In this document: piece after piece, positions 51,298-60,409 of the stretch | Position numbering within the stretch: position 1 is the first letter of the stretch | Layout of the letters: every line of letters starts with the position of its first letter | Source: Paenibacillus agaridevorans | GTDB taxonomy: Bacteria; Bacillota; Bacilli; Paenibacillales; Paenibacillaceae | NCBI RefSeq assembly: GCF_003112455.1 | Contig: NZ_BDQX01000458.1 | Location: forward strand, 186,440 to 250,439 | DNA length: 64,000 bases | Direction of reading: 5' to 3' | Translations under genes and position numbers: made by a program | The notes under the pieces: model-generated | What the model was told of the DNA's origin: nothing | Database searches by the model: none | The model's input: the letters and a program-made list of their open reading frames with translations, nothing else

Positions 51298-52371
51298 CTA
51301 TCCCAGGCAGATAAGCTCTTTCGGGGATGAGGTTAATATTTTAATGCCGGAATCCGTTATAACGATGTCGTCCTCGATCCTTACTCCGCCGAAGCCGGGC
51401 AAGTAGATGCCGGGTTCCACCGTTACAGTCATACCGGGGGTTAAAATCGTGTCGCTAAGCCTCGACAACCGCGGAGATTCGTGAATCTCCATGCCAAGAC
51501 CGTGGCCGGTGCCATGACCGAACATGTCTCCATAGCCGTATTTCGTAATGATATTGCGCGCAAGCGCGTCGGCTTCCAATCCCGTCATGCCGGGACGAAT
51601 GTTCGCGAGCGCATGAAGCTGAGCTTCCAGTACGATGTTGTAAATTTCGCGGTGCTTGTCTGTCGGCTGCCCGATAACGACCGTACGCGTCAAATCGGAG
51701 CAATAACCCTTGTAATAGGCGCCGAAGTCCAGCTTGATAAATTCGTTCGTACCGATCACACGCTCGCTTGCCACGCCGTGCGGCAGTGCGGAGCGTTCTC
51801 CCGATGCAACGATCGTATCGAAGGAAGAGCTGGTCGCGCCATTGCTGCGCATGTACACTTCCATCTCCAGCGCTACGTCGGTCTCGCGCATGCCGCTGCG
51901 AATGAGCCCTGTAATATAGGCGAAGGTACGATCCGCCAGGTCGGCTGCTTCTTGCATAATCGCAAGCTCCGATTCGTCCTTTATCATCCGCAGCTTCTCG
52001 ATTAAACCTTCGGCAGGTACGAGCGTGATGTCCTTAAGCAACGTGCTCCAGCGGACATGCTCAGCGAACGTAACATGCTCCTGTTCGAAGGCAAGCTTGC
52101 CTATGCCCCATCCTTTTAGAAGCTCTCTGACTTCGTCCAGCGGACTGGTGCCATGCTCGATGATGTCGAGCCCTTTGGCTTGCTCCGCCGCTTGAACACG
52201 ATAACGGAAATCTGTCAGCAGAACAGCCTTGTCGCTGGTCACAAGCACATACCCCGAGCTTCCGGTAAATCCGCTTATGTATCTCCGGTTATGCGAGCTT
52301 GCGATTAACAAAGCTTCAAGCCGGCTTTCTTCCATAAGCTTCCGAAGACGGTTCAATCTCTCCATACTCAT
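51298..52371 (-). CDS. papA: Xaa-Pro aminopeptidase family protein (M24)
   Basis: This is a two-metal peptidase of the M24 pita-bread fold that acts on Xaa-Pro bonds. The 357-residue protein has a creatinase-type N-terminal domain and a catalytic domain with metal ligands in KLDFGAYYKGYCSDLTRTVV (two Asp), FGHGTGHGLGMEIHESPRLS (His), TVEPGIYLPGFGGVRIEDD (two Glu). It lies between aroQ and efp, as yqhT does in Bacillus subtilis. Confidence 0.94.
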   Translation of the reverse strand: MSMERLNRLRKLMEESRLEALLIASSHNRRYISGFTGSSGYVLVTSDKAVLLTDFRYRVQAAEQAKGLDIIEHGTSPLDEVRELLKGWGIGKLAFEQEHVTFAEHVRWSTLLKDITLVPAEGLIEKLRMIKDESELAIMQEAADLADRTFAYITGLIRSGMRETDVALEMEVYMRSNGATSSSFDTIVASGERSALPHGVASERVIGTNEFIKLDFGAYYKGYCSDLTRTVVIGQPTDKHREIYNIVLEAQLHALANIRPGMTGLEADALARNIITKYGYGDMFGHGTGHGLGMEIHESPRLSRLSDTILTPGMTVTVEPGIYLPGFGGVRIEDDIVITDSGIKILTSSPKELICLG

Positions 52372-52392
52372 TTGTTGTCACTCCCTTTACGC

Positions 52393-52839
52393 TTATGCGC
52401 CTTCGCGGTTCAGCTCATGCACAAGCGCTTCCAGCGCCAACGTATAACCGATGGCTCCGAAGCCCGCAATTTGGCCAAACGCGATCGGCGCCACTACCGA
52501 CACATGCCGGAACGGCTCTCTCTTATGAATGTTGGACAGATGAACCTCGACGATCGGCAACGATACCGCGCTTAACGCGTCTCGCAGGGCATAGCTGTAA
52601 TGCGTCCAGGCTCCGGGATTAATAATAATTCCGTCCATCTTCCCATAGGTCGCATGGATTCGATCGATCATTTCCCCTTCGTGATTGGTCTGGAAGCAAG
52701 TTACCTCCACGCCGAGCTCCTTCGCCTTGTCCGCAATCATTTCTTCGATAGCAGACAAGGAATTGTTGCCGTAAACGCCCGGCTCTCGAATGCCGAGCAT
52801 ATTCAAATTCGGACCGTTGAACACTGCGATATTGCGCAT
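52393..52839 (-). CDS. aroQ: 3-dehydroquinate dehydratase, type II
   Basis: AroQ dehydrates 3-dehydroquinate in the shikimate pathway. The 148-residue protein shows the type II markers: VFNGPNLNMLGIREPGVYG near 5-23 with the catalytic Tyr, FQTNHEGEMIDRIH, INPGAWTHYSYALRDAL near 74-90 and the substrate-binding EVHLSNIHKREPFR near 99-112. GGAGGAACCGC precedes the ATG at 52839. It matches yqhS in the conserved yqhQ-yqhR-yqhS-yqhT-efp order. Confidence 0.96.
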   Translation of the reverse strand: MRNIAVFNGPNLNMLGIREPGVYGNNSLSAIEEMIADKAKELGVEVTCFQTNHEGEMIDRIHATYGKMDGIIINPGAWTHYSYALRDALSAVSLPIVEVHLSNIHKREPFRHVSVVAPIAFGQIAGFGAIGYTLALEALVHELNREGA

Positions 52840-52932
52840 TGCGGTTCCTCCCATGCGGCTAGCTCACCTCTAGCGCCTGAATCATTAGACATTTTACCAC
52901 AAATGCCCGCCGCTTGAGAAGCGCCATGTCCA

Positions 52933-53436
52933 TTACTTCGCCGATGCCGGCTCTCGGGACGATTCGTCCGTGAATTCGAAAGCAATCGAGTACCCGATGA
53001 ACACGCCCCAGAGCGTAAAAATGCACAGCTCGGATAAAACCGTGTTCCAGCCTGCCGCATTCACTCTACTCGTCATGCCAATCAGAGGACCTGCCGCTAA
53101 AAACATAAGCGCCCACCAGCCCAAGCCATAAAAGATGCCCGGCCATGGTCCTCTAAAACGACCGAGTAATGCTGTATATAACAACGCTGCAGCAATAGAG
53201 AATACGGTAAAACCGGCAATGCCAATTACAATGCCCCAATAGCTGATTAGAAAATGATGCCGGAAAAACGGCTCCATCAGAAACCCCGGCAGCTCCGTAG
53301 TGAATTTCATACTATAGAACATCCACCTTATGCAGCCCCAGATCAAGCCGGCGAACAACCCAATATGAACCGCGTATAGCCAACGATTCGTATGATGGTC
53401 GCTATAGGTATCCTTATCTGATTGCCTGTTCTTCAA
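52933..53436 (-). CDS. yqhR: Conserved membrane protein YqhR
   Basis: The product has four membrane segments: LYAVHIGLFAGLIWGCIRWM, LISYWGIVIGIAGFTVFSIA, GIFYGLGWWALMFLAAGPLI and LSELCIFTLWGVFIGYSIAF. This is YqhR, a family of unknown role in Bacilli. The start is taken as TTG at 53436, after GAGGAGCGC, giving 167 residues as in the family; starts further up (ATG 53457 or 53574) lack ribosome sites. Confidence 0.85.
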   Translation of the reverse strand: MKNRQSDKDTYSDHHTNRWLYAVHIGLFAGLIWGCIRWMFYSMKFTTELPGFLMEPFFRHHFLISYWGIVIGIAGFTVFSIAAALLYTALLGRFRGPWPGIFYGLGWWALMFLAAGPLIGMTSRVNAAGWNTVLSELCIFTLWGVFIGYSIAFEFTDESSREPASAK

Positions 53437-53642
53437 ATGGATCGCGCTCCTCTTCATTAAGCGGTGCCACCCGCTTTTTTTGACTTGCTGTCCATATAGT
53501 ATGGATATTTCAGGCGTTCCATAATCAGAGAAAGTCGCGAAAGGCCGCATACGGCAACCTTCGCGCACTCGCAATCCTTGGTTAGATCAAGTACAATAGA
53601 AAGAAGTTCAGTTAGTTATTATTCAAGGATGGTGACCAACCT

Positions 53643-54632
53643 TTGCCTCAGGAACCTAGAAACATTTACGGCGGACAAGCCGTCATCGAAGGCGTCATGT
53701 TCGCCGGCAAACACGTCAACGTGACGGCAGTCAGGCGCAAGAACGATGAGATTGAATTTTATGAGGTGCCTAGAAGCTCCAAGCGCTGGGTAACCGGGCT
53801 CAAAAAAATCCCTTTAGTGCGCGGAGTCGTCGGCATTGTCGAATCCAGCGCAAAGGGCTCGCAGCATCTCAATTTCTCGATGGAAGCCTACGCGGAAGAC
53901 GAGACGGCCGAGGAAGGCAAGGCTGACGAACCCAAAAAAGCCGAGCCCGAGAAAAAAGGTTTTAGTCTCGGCATGATTGTGAGCGTAGCGGTTGCCGGCG
54001 TGTTGTCTTTTATCTTCGGCAAGCTGATCTTTACCGCCGTACCCGCCGCGATCGAAGATCTTCTGTTCGCCAAGGCATTCAGCAGTCAAGTCGGTCATAA
54101 CCTCTTGGAGGGACTTATTAAAATCATCTTGCTGCTGGTCTATCTCTACTTCATCTCCTTGACGCCGATTATTAAACGGCTGTTCCAATATCATGGCGCC
54201 GAACATAAGGTAATCAGCGCCTATGAAGCCGGCGAAAAGTTGACCGTCGAGAACGTGCAGAAGTACAGCCGGCTCCATTATCGCTGCGGCTCCAGTTTTA
54301 TCGTCTTCACGGTTATTGTCGGGGTTGTCGTATATTCCATGCCGATCTTTGAATGGGAGACCATCTGGGAGCGCATCTACCTCCGCATCCTGCTTCTCCC
54401 CGCGGTTCTGGGTTTATCTTACGAGGTGCTCAGACTGACTAACTCAGTACGCGAGGTTCCTGTTCTGCGTTTCCTCGGATATCCGGGTTTGTGGCTGCAG
54501 TTGCTCACGACAAAGGAACCGAACGACGAGCAAGTGAAGGTATCCATCGCTTCCTTTAAGCGCATGCTGGAGCTCGACCGACAGGCAGCTGCCGGAGTAA
54601 ACCTTTCGGCGAACGAGCCGAAAGCTATTTAA
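53643..54632 (+). CDS. yqhQ: DUF1385 family membrane protein YqhQ
   Basis: The 329-residue protein starts PQEPRNIYGGQAVIEGVMFAG, a DUF1385 hallmark. It continues with a soluble stretch, an acidic Lys/Glu-rich segment (about 80-105), then membrane segments near 110-130, 160-185, 225-245 and 255-275. QYHGAEHKVISAYEAGEKLT near 193-212 is the second conserved block. The start is TTG at 53643 after GGATGGTGACC. It is divergent from yqhR. Its function is unknown. Confidence 0.92.
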   Translation: MPQEPRNIYGGQAVIEGVMFAGKHVNVTAVRRKNDEIEFYEVPRSSKRWVTGLKKIPLVRGVVGIVESSAKGSQHLNFSMEAYAEDETAEEGKADEPKKAEPEKKGFSLGMIVSVAVAGVLSFIFGKLIFTAVPAAIEDLLFAKAFSSQVGHNLLEGLIKIILLLVYLYFISLTPIIKRLFQYHGAEHKVISAYEAGEKLTVENVQKYSRLHYRCGSSFIVFTVIVGVVVYSMPIFEWETIWERIYLRILLLPAVLGLSYEVLRLTNSVREVPVLRFLGYPGLWLQLLTTKEPNDEQVKVSIASFKRMLELDRQAAAGVNLSANEPKAI

Positions 54633-54659
54633 TCCCTCTTTACGGAAAGGCGTGATAGG

Positions 54660-54995
54660 ATGCGAAGCAGATCGAAAGGCTGGATGATCGCGGGAATCGT
54701 CGTAGCCCTGCTCATCGTTATCGGGTTCGTCGAAGGAATTAGCAGCAGCAACCCGATTCAGTTTCTACTTCCAATCATCATTATTGGCGGCATCTTCCTC
54801 CTCTACAAATACCCGCCTTCCTTCTTGAGAGGCAACAATCAGGGAGGTTATGGACAGCGCGGCCGCAACGCTTACGCACCGCGCAAGACGACAACGCAGT
54901 CCAAGTCGAAGAAGGACAGAACAAAATCCCGCACCATACCGTTCAGAGTCATTGAGGGCGGCAAGGATGACGAGGACACGCCTAAATATCATTAA
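54660..54995 (+). CDS. Small membrane protein, SA1362/YqhP-like
   Basis: The 111-residue product has two membrane segments (MIAGIVVALLIVIGFVEGIS and IQFLLPIIIIGGIFLLYKYP) followed by a basic Gly/Arg/Thr-rich tail. Topology and position next to yqhQ fit the SA1362/YqhP group. GGAAAGGCGTGATAGG precedes the ATG, 27 bases after yqhQ. The tail sequence is low-complexity, and the family call is tentative. Confidence 0.65.
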   Translation: MRSRSKGWMIAGIVVALLIVIGFVEGISSSNPIQFLLPIIIIGGIFLLYKYPPSFLRGNNQGGYGQRGRNAYAPRKTTTQSKSKKDRTKSRTIPFRVIEGGKDDEDTPKYH

Positions 54996-55002
54996 CCGGA
55001 CA

Positions 55003-55056
55003 CAATAATAAGGCCGTTGAGACGATGCAGGTATCGTTCCAACGGCCTTATTATTG
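55003..55056. terminator. Bidirectional terminator between SA1362-like gene and mntR
   Basis: CAATAATAAGGCCGTTG is repeated as its exact reverse complement 20 bases later, with an inner ACGAT/ATCGT pairing. The stem is over 20 base pairs with AT-rich bases at both feet. The genes converge on it. Confidence 0.95.
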
Positions 55057-55081
55057 TCTGACCAATCATTCGTATGTAAGT

Positions 55082-55504
55082 CTAATCGTTATCCAGTTCG
55101 CTTCGCAGCGACCGAAGCTCGTCCAATCGGCCGGGATCTCTACGGAAATATTCCACCAGTGTCTCGATACAAGTAATGGAGTCCCAGCTGAGATGATGCT
55201 CAATGCCTTCGACATCCTTGTATATGTTCTCTTCTTGTACGCCTATCGTCGTCAAGAAGGACTCCAGCAGATCATGGCGCTCCATCAAACGTTTGCCCAT
55301 TTTTTTGCCTTTGTTCGTCAGGACTAGACCTCTATATTTCTCATAGATCAGATAGCTGTCCTTATCCAGCTTCTGAATCATCTTCGTAACGGAAGACGGG
55401 TGAACCTCGAGACCCTCCGCAATGTCAGAGACCCGCGCATACCCTTTTTCCTCGATGAGTTTATAAATTCGCTCCAAATAATCTTCCATGCTCGGAGTCG
55501 GCAC
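55082..55504 (-). CDS. mntR: Manganese-dependent transcriptional regulator MntR
   Basis: MntR represses manganese uptake genes when manganese is plentiful. The 140-residue DtxR-family protein has the N-terminal winged helix EDYLERIYKLIEEKGYARVS, DIAEGLEVHPSSVTKMIQKL, YLIYEKYRGLVLTNKGKKMG, then the metal and dimer domain with GVQEENIYKDVEGIEHHLSW. The start is GTG at 55504 after AAGGAGGCTAAC, aligning with the known MntR N-terminus. The uptake genes it controls are not in the window. Confidence 0.95.
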   Translation of the reverse strand: MPTPSMEDYLERIYKLIEEKGYARVSDIAEGLEVHPSSVTKMIQKLDKDSYLIYEKYRGLVLTNKGKKMGKRLMERHDLLESFLTTIGVQEENIYKDVEGIEHHLSWDSITCIETLVEYFRRDPGRLDELRSLRSELDND

Positions 55505-55649
55505 TCGCGTTAGCCTCCTTACCTCGCGCATCCAGCCGGAGCGCGTTTTTCACTCATTGTATCATACACTGTGGTGCAGCTTGCTGCAACCTAGCCGCCC
55601 CTCTCCGCTTGCTTGGGCGGGTTCCTCCCATAATCTGATCGCGCATGCT

Positions 55650-55680
55650 TGACTACCGCTTCCTCAATTCTGAAACACTA
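55650..55680 (+). promoter_or_regulatory. Possible SigG-type promoter for splB
   Basis: TGACTA (55650-55655) and AACACTA (55674-55680) are 18 bases apart and match the SigG consensus TGMATA and CATAMTA in 5 of 6 and 5 of 7 positions. The layout copies the stronger site before spoVAA. spl is SigG-dependent in Bacillus subtilis. Confidence 0.4.
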
Positions 55681-55746
55681 ACCCATAAGACGTAACAAGC
55701 TGCGTTTTGACGGTGCGGCTTTATTCCAAGAAGAGGAGAATGACAA

Positions 55747-56814
55747 ATGTCGGTACAGACGATCGAGCAAAGCCGTAAAAAGACGTCAGACCTGTCCTTT
55801 GTGCCGGAGCTCGTCTATTTTGAACCGGCGGCACTGGATTATCCCAAGGGACAACGGATTTTCGAATGGGCCAAGGAAACCGGCATACCCTATCGGATGA
55901 CAACATCGCATAACCGCATAACGAACCTTCCAGGGGATACCGAGCTGGAGCAATACCGCATCGCCAAGCGAACGCTTGTCGTAGGTATACGCAAGACGCT
56001 TAAATTCGACACGTCCAAGCCTTCCGCGGAGTACGCTATTCCGATCGCGACGGGATGCATGGCGCATTGCCATTATTGTTATTTGCAGACCACGCTTGGA
56101 GCAAAGCCTTATATTCGCGTGTACGTCAATACAGATGAAATCATGGACGCAGCGCTAGGCTATATTCAGGAACGATTGCCGGAAACAACCCGTTTCGAAG
56201 CCGCCTGCACTTCCGATCCCGTAGGCCTGGAGCCTATAACTGGTAGTCTCAGAGAACTGATCGACTTTATGGGGCAGCAGCCTAATGGAAGGCTGCGCTT
56301 CGTGACGAAATTCCATCATGTCGATTCCCTGTTGGATGCCAACCATAACGGCAACACGCGCATCCGCTTCAGCGTAAACAGCAAGTACGTCATCAAACAT
56401 TTCGAACCCGCGACGTCCAGATTCGAGCAGCGGATCGAAGCCGCAGCGAAATGCGCGAGAGCCGGATACCCCATCGGTTTCATCATTGCCCCGATCATCT
56501 GGTTCGACGGATGGCAGGACGGGTACGGGGAACTTATCGACTCGCTCGACGAAGCGCTGCCGCCTGATGTGCGAACCGATCTAACCTTCGAGCTTATTCA
56601 ACATCGCTTCACCAAGACAGCCAAGTCGGTCATAGAGAAACGATATCCCAAGACGAAGCTGGAGATGGACATAGAGAAGCGGAAGTACAAGTGGGGCCGC
56701 TGGGGCCAAGGCAAATACGTATACCCCGATGAACAAGCGGAAGCGCTCCGGCTGTTCATCTCGGAGCGCATCTTCGAGCGATTCCCTGAAGCAAGAATCG
56801 AATACTTCACTTAA
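55747..56814 (+). CDS. splB: Spore photoproduct lyase
   Basis: SplB is a radical SAM enzyme that reverses the thymine dimer of UV-damaged spore DNA during germination. The 355-residue protein has the three-cysteine cluster motif CMAHCHYCYLQTTLG near residues 104-118, the catalytic Cys in FEAACTSDPVGLEPITG near 155-171, and the C-terminal Tyr-containing FELIQHRFTKTAKSVIEKRY. AAGAGGAGAATGAC precedes the ATG. It stands alone on the plus strand. Confidence 0.96.
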   Translation: MSVQTIEQSRKKTSDLSFVPELVYFEPAALDYPKGQRIFEWAKETGIPYRMTTSHNRITNLPGDTELEQYRIAKRTLVVGIRKTLKFDTSKPSAEYAIPIATGCMAHCHYCYLQTTLGAKPYIRVYVNTDEIMDAALGYIQERLPETTRFEAACTSDPVGLEPITGSLRELIDFMGQQPNGRLRFVTKFHHVDSLLDANHNGNTRIRFSVNSKYVIKHFEPATSRFEQRIEAAAKCARAGYPIGFIIAPIIWFDGWQDGYGELIDSLDEALPPDVRTDLTFELIQHRFTKTAKSVIEKRYPKTKLEMDIEKRKYKWGRWGQGKYVYPDEQAEALRLFISERIFERFPEARIEYFT

Positions 56815-56827
56815 AAAGGTTGTTCAA

Positions 56828-57541
56828 TCAGAATTTGAGCCATTCGGGCGTGATCATATTAAGCCAGATTGTAATTTGGGTCATCTGATCCGTAAAGAGC
56901 AGGATGCCCATCAGGATCATGACGCCGCCACCGATCTTCATGACTTTGGCCGAATACTTTAGAATCCAGCGCGCCGTACCCAGGAAAAATGCCAAGACGA
57001 AAAATGGAATGGCGAAGCCAAGCGAGTATGCCGTCGTAAGACCGAACCAGGTGCCGGGCTCGGAAGCCGCCAATCCTAAAATGGCGGTTAATACAGGCCC
57101 TGTGCAGGGCGTCCATCCGGCAGAAAAGCCAATGCCGAACACAAACGAACTGAGGTAGCCCGCACGCTTAGGCACCAGATTCATTCGACGCTCCTTCATC
57201 AGCAGCCCCGGCTTGAAGATGCCCATCAGGAACAATCCCATCAAAATAATAAGTATGGCGGACAATTGCCGAATCAAGGCATTGTATTCGCTGAAAAATT
57301 CGCTGAATACGTTGGTGCCATACCCGAGCGTATAGTAAACCGTGCTGAAGCCAAGAACGAAAAACAAAGTGTGCGACATCATCAGCAATCGCTTGCCTTT
57401 TGTTTTGTCGGCGTCCTTTAGCTCCGACACGGAAATGCCTGTTATGTAGGATAAATACGAAGGATAGAGCGGCAGACAGCACGGCGAGATAAAGGATGCG
57501 AAACCCGCGCCTAACGCTATCCATAAATTCATGTCAGACAA
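56828..57541 (-). CDS. ccdA: Cytochrome c biogenesis protein CcdA
   Basis: CcdA passes reducing equivalents across the membrane to extracytoplasmic thioredoxin-like proteins in cytochrome c and spore maturation. The 237-residue protein has six membrane segments, with the cysteine pair in SPCCLPLYPSYLSYITG near residues 19-35 and the second reactive Cys in GWTPCTGPVLTAILGLA near 135-151. ggttgttcaa just after the stop resembles the repeat end. The partner (ResA or StoA type) is not here. Confidence 0.92.
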   Translation of the reverse strand: MSDMNLWIALGAGFASFISPCCLPLYPSYLSYITGISVSELKDADKTKGKRLLMMSHTLFFVLGFSTVYYTLGYGTNVFSEFFSEYNALIRQLSAILIILMGLFLMGIFKPGLLMKERRMNLVPKRAGYLSSFVFGIGFSAGWTPCTGPVLTAILGLAASEPGTWFGLTTAYSLGFAIPFFVLAFFLGTARWILKYSAKVMKIGGGVMILMGILLFTDQMTQITIWLNMITPEWLKF

Positions 57542-57591
57542 CTATTGTCAACCACCTTTCACATTTGCCCCGGAACAGGTCTCTCCAACCG

Positions 57592-58401
57592 TTAGTTAAA
57601 GAGACGCAAACCTCGGCGCGATGCCAGCAAAAGCAGCAGAATGAAGATCAAAAGAAGCACGATTGTTCCGCCCGGCGCCAGGTTCCAAACGCCTGCGATG
57701 ATAAGGCCGAACAACAGCGCGAACTCGCCGATCACAACGACCGCGATAACGCTTTGTTTGAAGCTGCGCGCGATGATGAGACTGCAAGCGGCTGGAATCG
57801 TTAATAATGCCGAGACGAGCAATGCTCCTACTATTTTGATGGAAACGCTAATAATAAGGGCCGTAAGTACGCTAATCATAACATTGTAGAATCGGACAGG
57901 CAAGCCGCTGACGGCGGCCGCTTCCTCGTCAAACGTAAGCAGGAAGAGCTCCTTTACCTGGGTGCCGATGACGATTAATACAGCTCCCGTAACGCCGCCG
58001 ATAATCCATAGATCCGCACTGTTTAACGTATAGATGCTGCCGAACAGATAGCTGTTGACGTTCATCGAGTAGCTCTTACCAAGTGTGAACAAGATCGAAG
58101 CAAGCGCAATCCCGCCGGACATGATGATCGCAAGCGACAGCTCTGCGTATGTTTTGTAGGCTTTGCGTAGCTTTTCGATAGCGAAGGAAGCTGCGATAGA
58201 AAATACGATGCCAGCCACTAATGGATATACGCCGGTCAGGAACCCCAGCGCAACGCCTGCGATAGCGACATGCGACAGCGTATCCCCAATCATCGACAGT
58301 CGCCTCAGCACAAGGAACAGACCGACAAGCGGAGCCGTAATGCCGATGAACAACCCGCCTAGCAGCGCCTTCTGGAAGAATTCGCTAGTTAGAATTTCCA
58401 A
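57592..58401 (-). CDS. znuB: Zinc ABC transporter permease
   Basis: This is the membrane subunit of a zinc (or manganese) ABC importer. The product is about 269 residues from a TTG at 58401, which follows GAGAGGTTATCGC inside the end of the ATPase gene. It has eight or so membrane segments and the ABC-3 family pattern (FQKALLGGLFIGITAPLVGL, LRRLSMIGDTLSHVAIAGVA, LFLLTFDEEAAAVSGLPVRF). The longer frame from 58548 lies in the ATPase gene. Zinc is preferred because of the Zur-type operator. Confidence 0.92.
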   Translation of the reverse strand: MEILTSEFFQKALLGGLFIGITAPLVGLFLVLRRLSMIGDTLSHVAIAGVALGFLTGVYPLVAGIVFSIAASFAIEKLRKAYKTYAELSLAIIMSGGIALASILFTLGKSYSMNVNSYLFGSIYTLNSADLWIIGGVTGAVLIVIGTQVKELFLLTFDEEAAAVSGLPVRFYNVMISVLTALIISVSIKIVGALLVSALLTIPAACSLIIARSFKQSVIAVVVIGEFALLFGLIIAGVWNLAPGGTIVLLLIFILLLLLASRRGLRLFN

Positions 58402-59215
58402 TTGCGATAACCTCTCTTCCGCCTTCCATCCGCTCCCGGAGCCCCTTGAGACTATGAGCCAGATTGCTTTCGACGCAATCCTGGGTTTCATGCGAATGCT
58501 TGATGTAAAAGTGCAATTTGCCAGCGCTGGAAGCAGGCTCTTCCCCAAGATAGCCTCGAATCATCTCCATATCATGCGATACCATCAGGAACGTCATGTT
58601 ATGATGCTGATGCATGTGCTTGATCATATGAAAGAAGCTCTCCTGCGTCTCCGCATCGATACCAACGGTCGGCTCATCGAGGATAAGCAGCGACGGACTG
58701 TTAATAAGCGCTCTGGCAAGAAACACGCGTTGCTGCTGTCCGCCGGACAGCTGCCCGATCCGCTTTTCGCCGAGATCGGTTATGCCCATCGCATCCATGG
58801 CATCCGAAGCTTTTGTATGATCGCCGCGGTTAAGTCTCTTGAACAGTTTCTTGCGGCCGTAGAGGCCGGACAAGACAACTTCATGTACAGTTGCGGGGAA
58901 TTGCGGATTAAAGGCGTTGCGCTGAGGCACATAGCCGATCCGCTCCCATTCCTTAAACTTGCCCACCGGCTCGCCAAATAGCCGAATTTGGCCGGAGCTG
59001 GGCTTATGAAGACCGACGATCATTCGCAGAAGCGTTGTTTTGCCTGCGCCGTTCGTCCCGATAAGACCGATAAAGTCGCGCTCCTTGACGCTGAAGCTGA
59101 CGTTTTCCATGACTTGTTTGTGCTGATAGGCAAAAGAGACATGTTCGACCGTAATCACATCATTATGGTTACGACAGCCGTCGTCCGTTGCGGCCGCGGA
59201 AGTAATTGTAGACAT
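58385..59215 (-). CDS. znuC: Zinc ABC transporter ATP-binding protein
   Basis: This is the ATPase of the importer. The 276-residue protein has Walker A GTNGAGKTTLLRMIVGL near 53-69, the Q loop in YVPQRNAFNP, the signature LSGGQQQRVFLARALI near 157-172, Walker B LLILDEPTVGID and the H loop VSHDMEMIR. The C-terminal extension ends with a short His-containing stretch (LHFYIKHSHETQD). It follows the binding-protein gene by 79 bases and overlaps znuB by 17. Confidence 0.94.
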   Translation of the reverse strand: MSTITSAAATDDGCRNHNDVITVEHVSFAYQHKQVMENVSFSVKERDFIGLIGTNGAGKTTLLRMIVGLHKPSSGQIRLFGEPVGKFKEWERIGYVPQRNAFNPQFPATVHEVVLSGLYGRKKLFKRLNRGDHTKASDAMDAMGITDLGEKRIGQLSGGQQQRVFLARALINSPSLLILDEPTVGIDAETQESFFHMIKHMHQHHNMTFLMVSHDMEMIRGYLGEEPASSAGKLHFYIKHSHETQDCVESNLAHSLKGLRERMEGGREVIAIGNSN

Positions 59216-59294
59216 TGCATTCTCTCCTCGAAGCTATGGGGTAAAAGGAAAAATCGGAGCCGTGGGAGCTCCGAGAAATTCAATCAGATCTATT

Positions 59295-60308
59295 CTATTG
59301 TAATGCCTGCACTAAATTTTGCAAGTTCGATTGCATCAGGTTCAAGTAGGTAATGCCAGCCTTCTCTTGCTCCTTCGTCAATCCTTCCAGCGGGTTAAGC
59401 ACCATTGTCTCTACCTTTGCTTCGTTCGCAAGCATAACGGCGAGCTGATCCGATACAAGCTCCTCGAAGAAGATATACTTCACGTCATTTTCCTTGACGA
59501 ATTTCGCAATCTTAAGAATATCCTGCGCTCTTGGTTCGGCGTCGGGATTAAGCCCCATAATGGATACTTGATTCAATCCGTAATCTCTGGCCAAGTAACC
59601 GAAGGCTTCGTGGGATACGACGATATTTTTTTGTTTCACGGCGCCAAGCTTCTCCGCGTAGTCCTTATCCAGCGTCGTCAACTTGCCATGGAGCGCCGTA
59701 TAATTTTGTTCATAGACTGCAGCGTTATCGGCGTCCGCGGCAATCAGACTGTTCTTTACATTCTGCGCCAAGACAAGCACGGACTTCGGACTTACCCAGG
59801 TATGCGGATCAATAGCGTGGTGATGCTCATCCTCATGGGAGTGGTCGTGAGAATCCTCGTCCTCATCCTCTTCGCCTTTGATCAGATCGATTCCCTCGCT
59901 CATAGCTTTGACCATGACGGCGCTGTCTCCGGAGAGGCCCTTCGTGAAATCTTCGACCCAAGTCTCAAGCCCGGCTCCATGGTACAGAAACAGCTCCGCT
60001 TTCGACGCCTTGTTCAGGTCTTGGCTCTTGGGCGTCCAGTCATGCGGCTCTACGCCGGACGAGATCAGGTTCGTCACCTCGACATGCTCTCCCCCGATCT
60101 CCGAGGTCAAATAATAAAGCGGATAGAAGCTTGTCACTACGGACAGCTTTTGAACCTCAGGCGCTGCGGAAGCCGGCTGATTGCCTGCTGTGTTATTGGC
60201 TGCCGCATTGCCATTATTATTGCCTGCACAGCCCGCGATAACCAGCATTGCGGATAACATGGCAGCAGCTATTGGACGGAAGGGACGTTGCGAATGGGAT
60301 AGTTTCAT
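59295..60308 (-). CDS. znuA: Zinc ABC transporter substrate-binding lipoprotein
   Basis: This is the solute-binding protein of cluster 9. The 337-residue protein starts with a lipoprotein signal (AAMLSAMLVIAGCAGNN, lipid Cys near 27), then an Asn/Ala linker, then SFYPLYYLTSEIGGEHVEVT. The metal-binding loop is very rich in Asp, Glu and His (SHDHSHEDEHHHAIDPHTWV near 153-172), typical of zinc-specific ZnuA/AdcA. Further metal ligands are in VSHEAFGYLARDYGL. It is the first gene of the operon, directly below the Zur-type operator. Confidence 0.95.
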   Translation of the reverse strand: MKLSHSQRPFRPIAAAMLSAMLVIAGCAGNNNGNAAANNTAGNQPASAAPEVQKLSVVTSFYPLYYLTSEIGGEHVEVTNLISSGVEPHDWTPKSQDLNKASKAELFLYHGAGLETWVEDFTKGLSGDSAVMVKAMSEGIDLIKGEEDEDEDSHDHSHEDEHHHAIDPHTWVSPKSVLVLAQNVKNSLIAADADNAAVYEQNYTALHGKLTTLDKDYAEKLGAVKQKNIVVSHEAFGYLARDYGLNQVSIMGLNPDAEPRAQDILKIAKFVKENDVKYIFFEELVSDQLAVMLANEAKVETMVLNPLEGLTKEQEKAGITYLNLMQSNLQNLVQALQ

Positions 60309-60335
60309 ATTATTGTTTCTCCAATCCTCTTAATA

Positions 60336-60354
60336 GTAATCGTTATGATTACTT
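60336..60354. promoter_or_regulatory. Zur-type operator palindrome
   Basis: AGTAATCGTTATGATTACT is a 7-5-7 inverted repeat close to the Bacillus Zur box family (AATCGTAAT-type half sites). It lies between the -10 element and the znuA start, so binding would block initiation or early elongation. The zur gene itself is in this window at 63.5 kb. Confidence 0.75.
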
Positions 60355-60360
60355 TTAGAA

Positions 60361-60390
60361 TTATAAGTCCGTAAGATCGAAGTTGTCAAT
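60361..60390 (-). promoter_or_regulatory. SigA promoter of the zinc ABC operon
   Basis: On the minus strand TTGACA (60390-60385) and TATAAT (60366-60361) are both perfect and 18 bases apart. The transcript would begin inside or next to the Zur-type palindrome. Confidence 0.8.
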
Positions 60391-60409
60391 ATCATTTCCC
60401 ATGATTACA

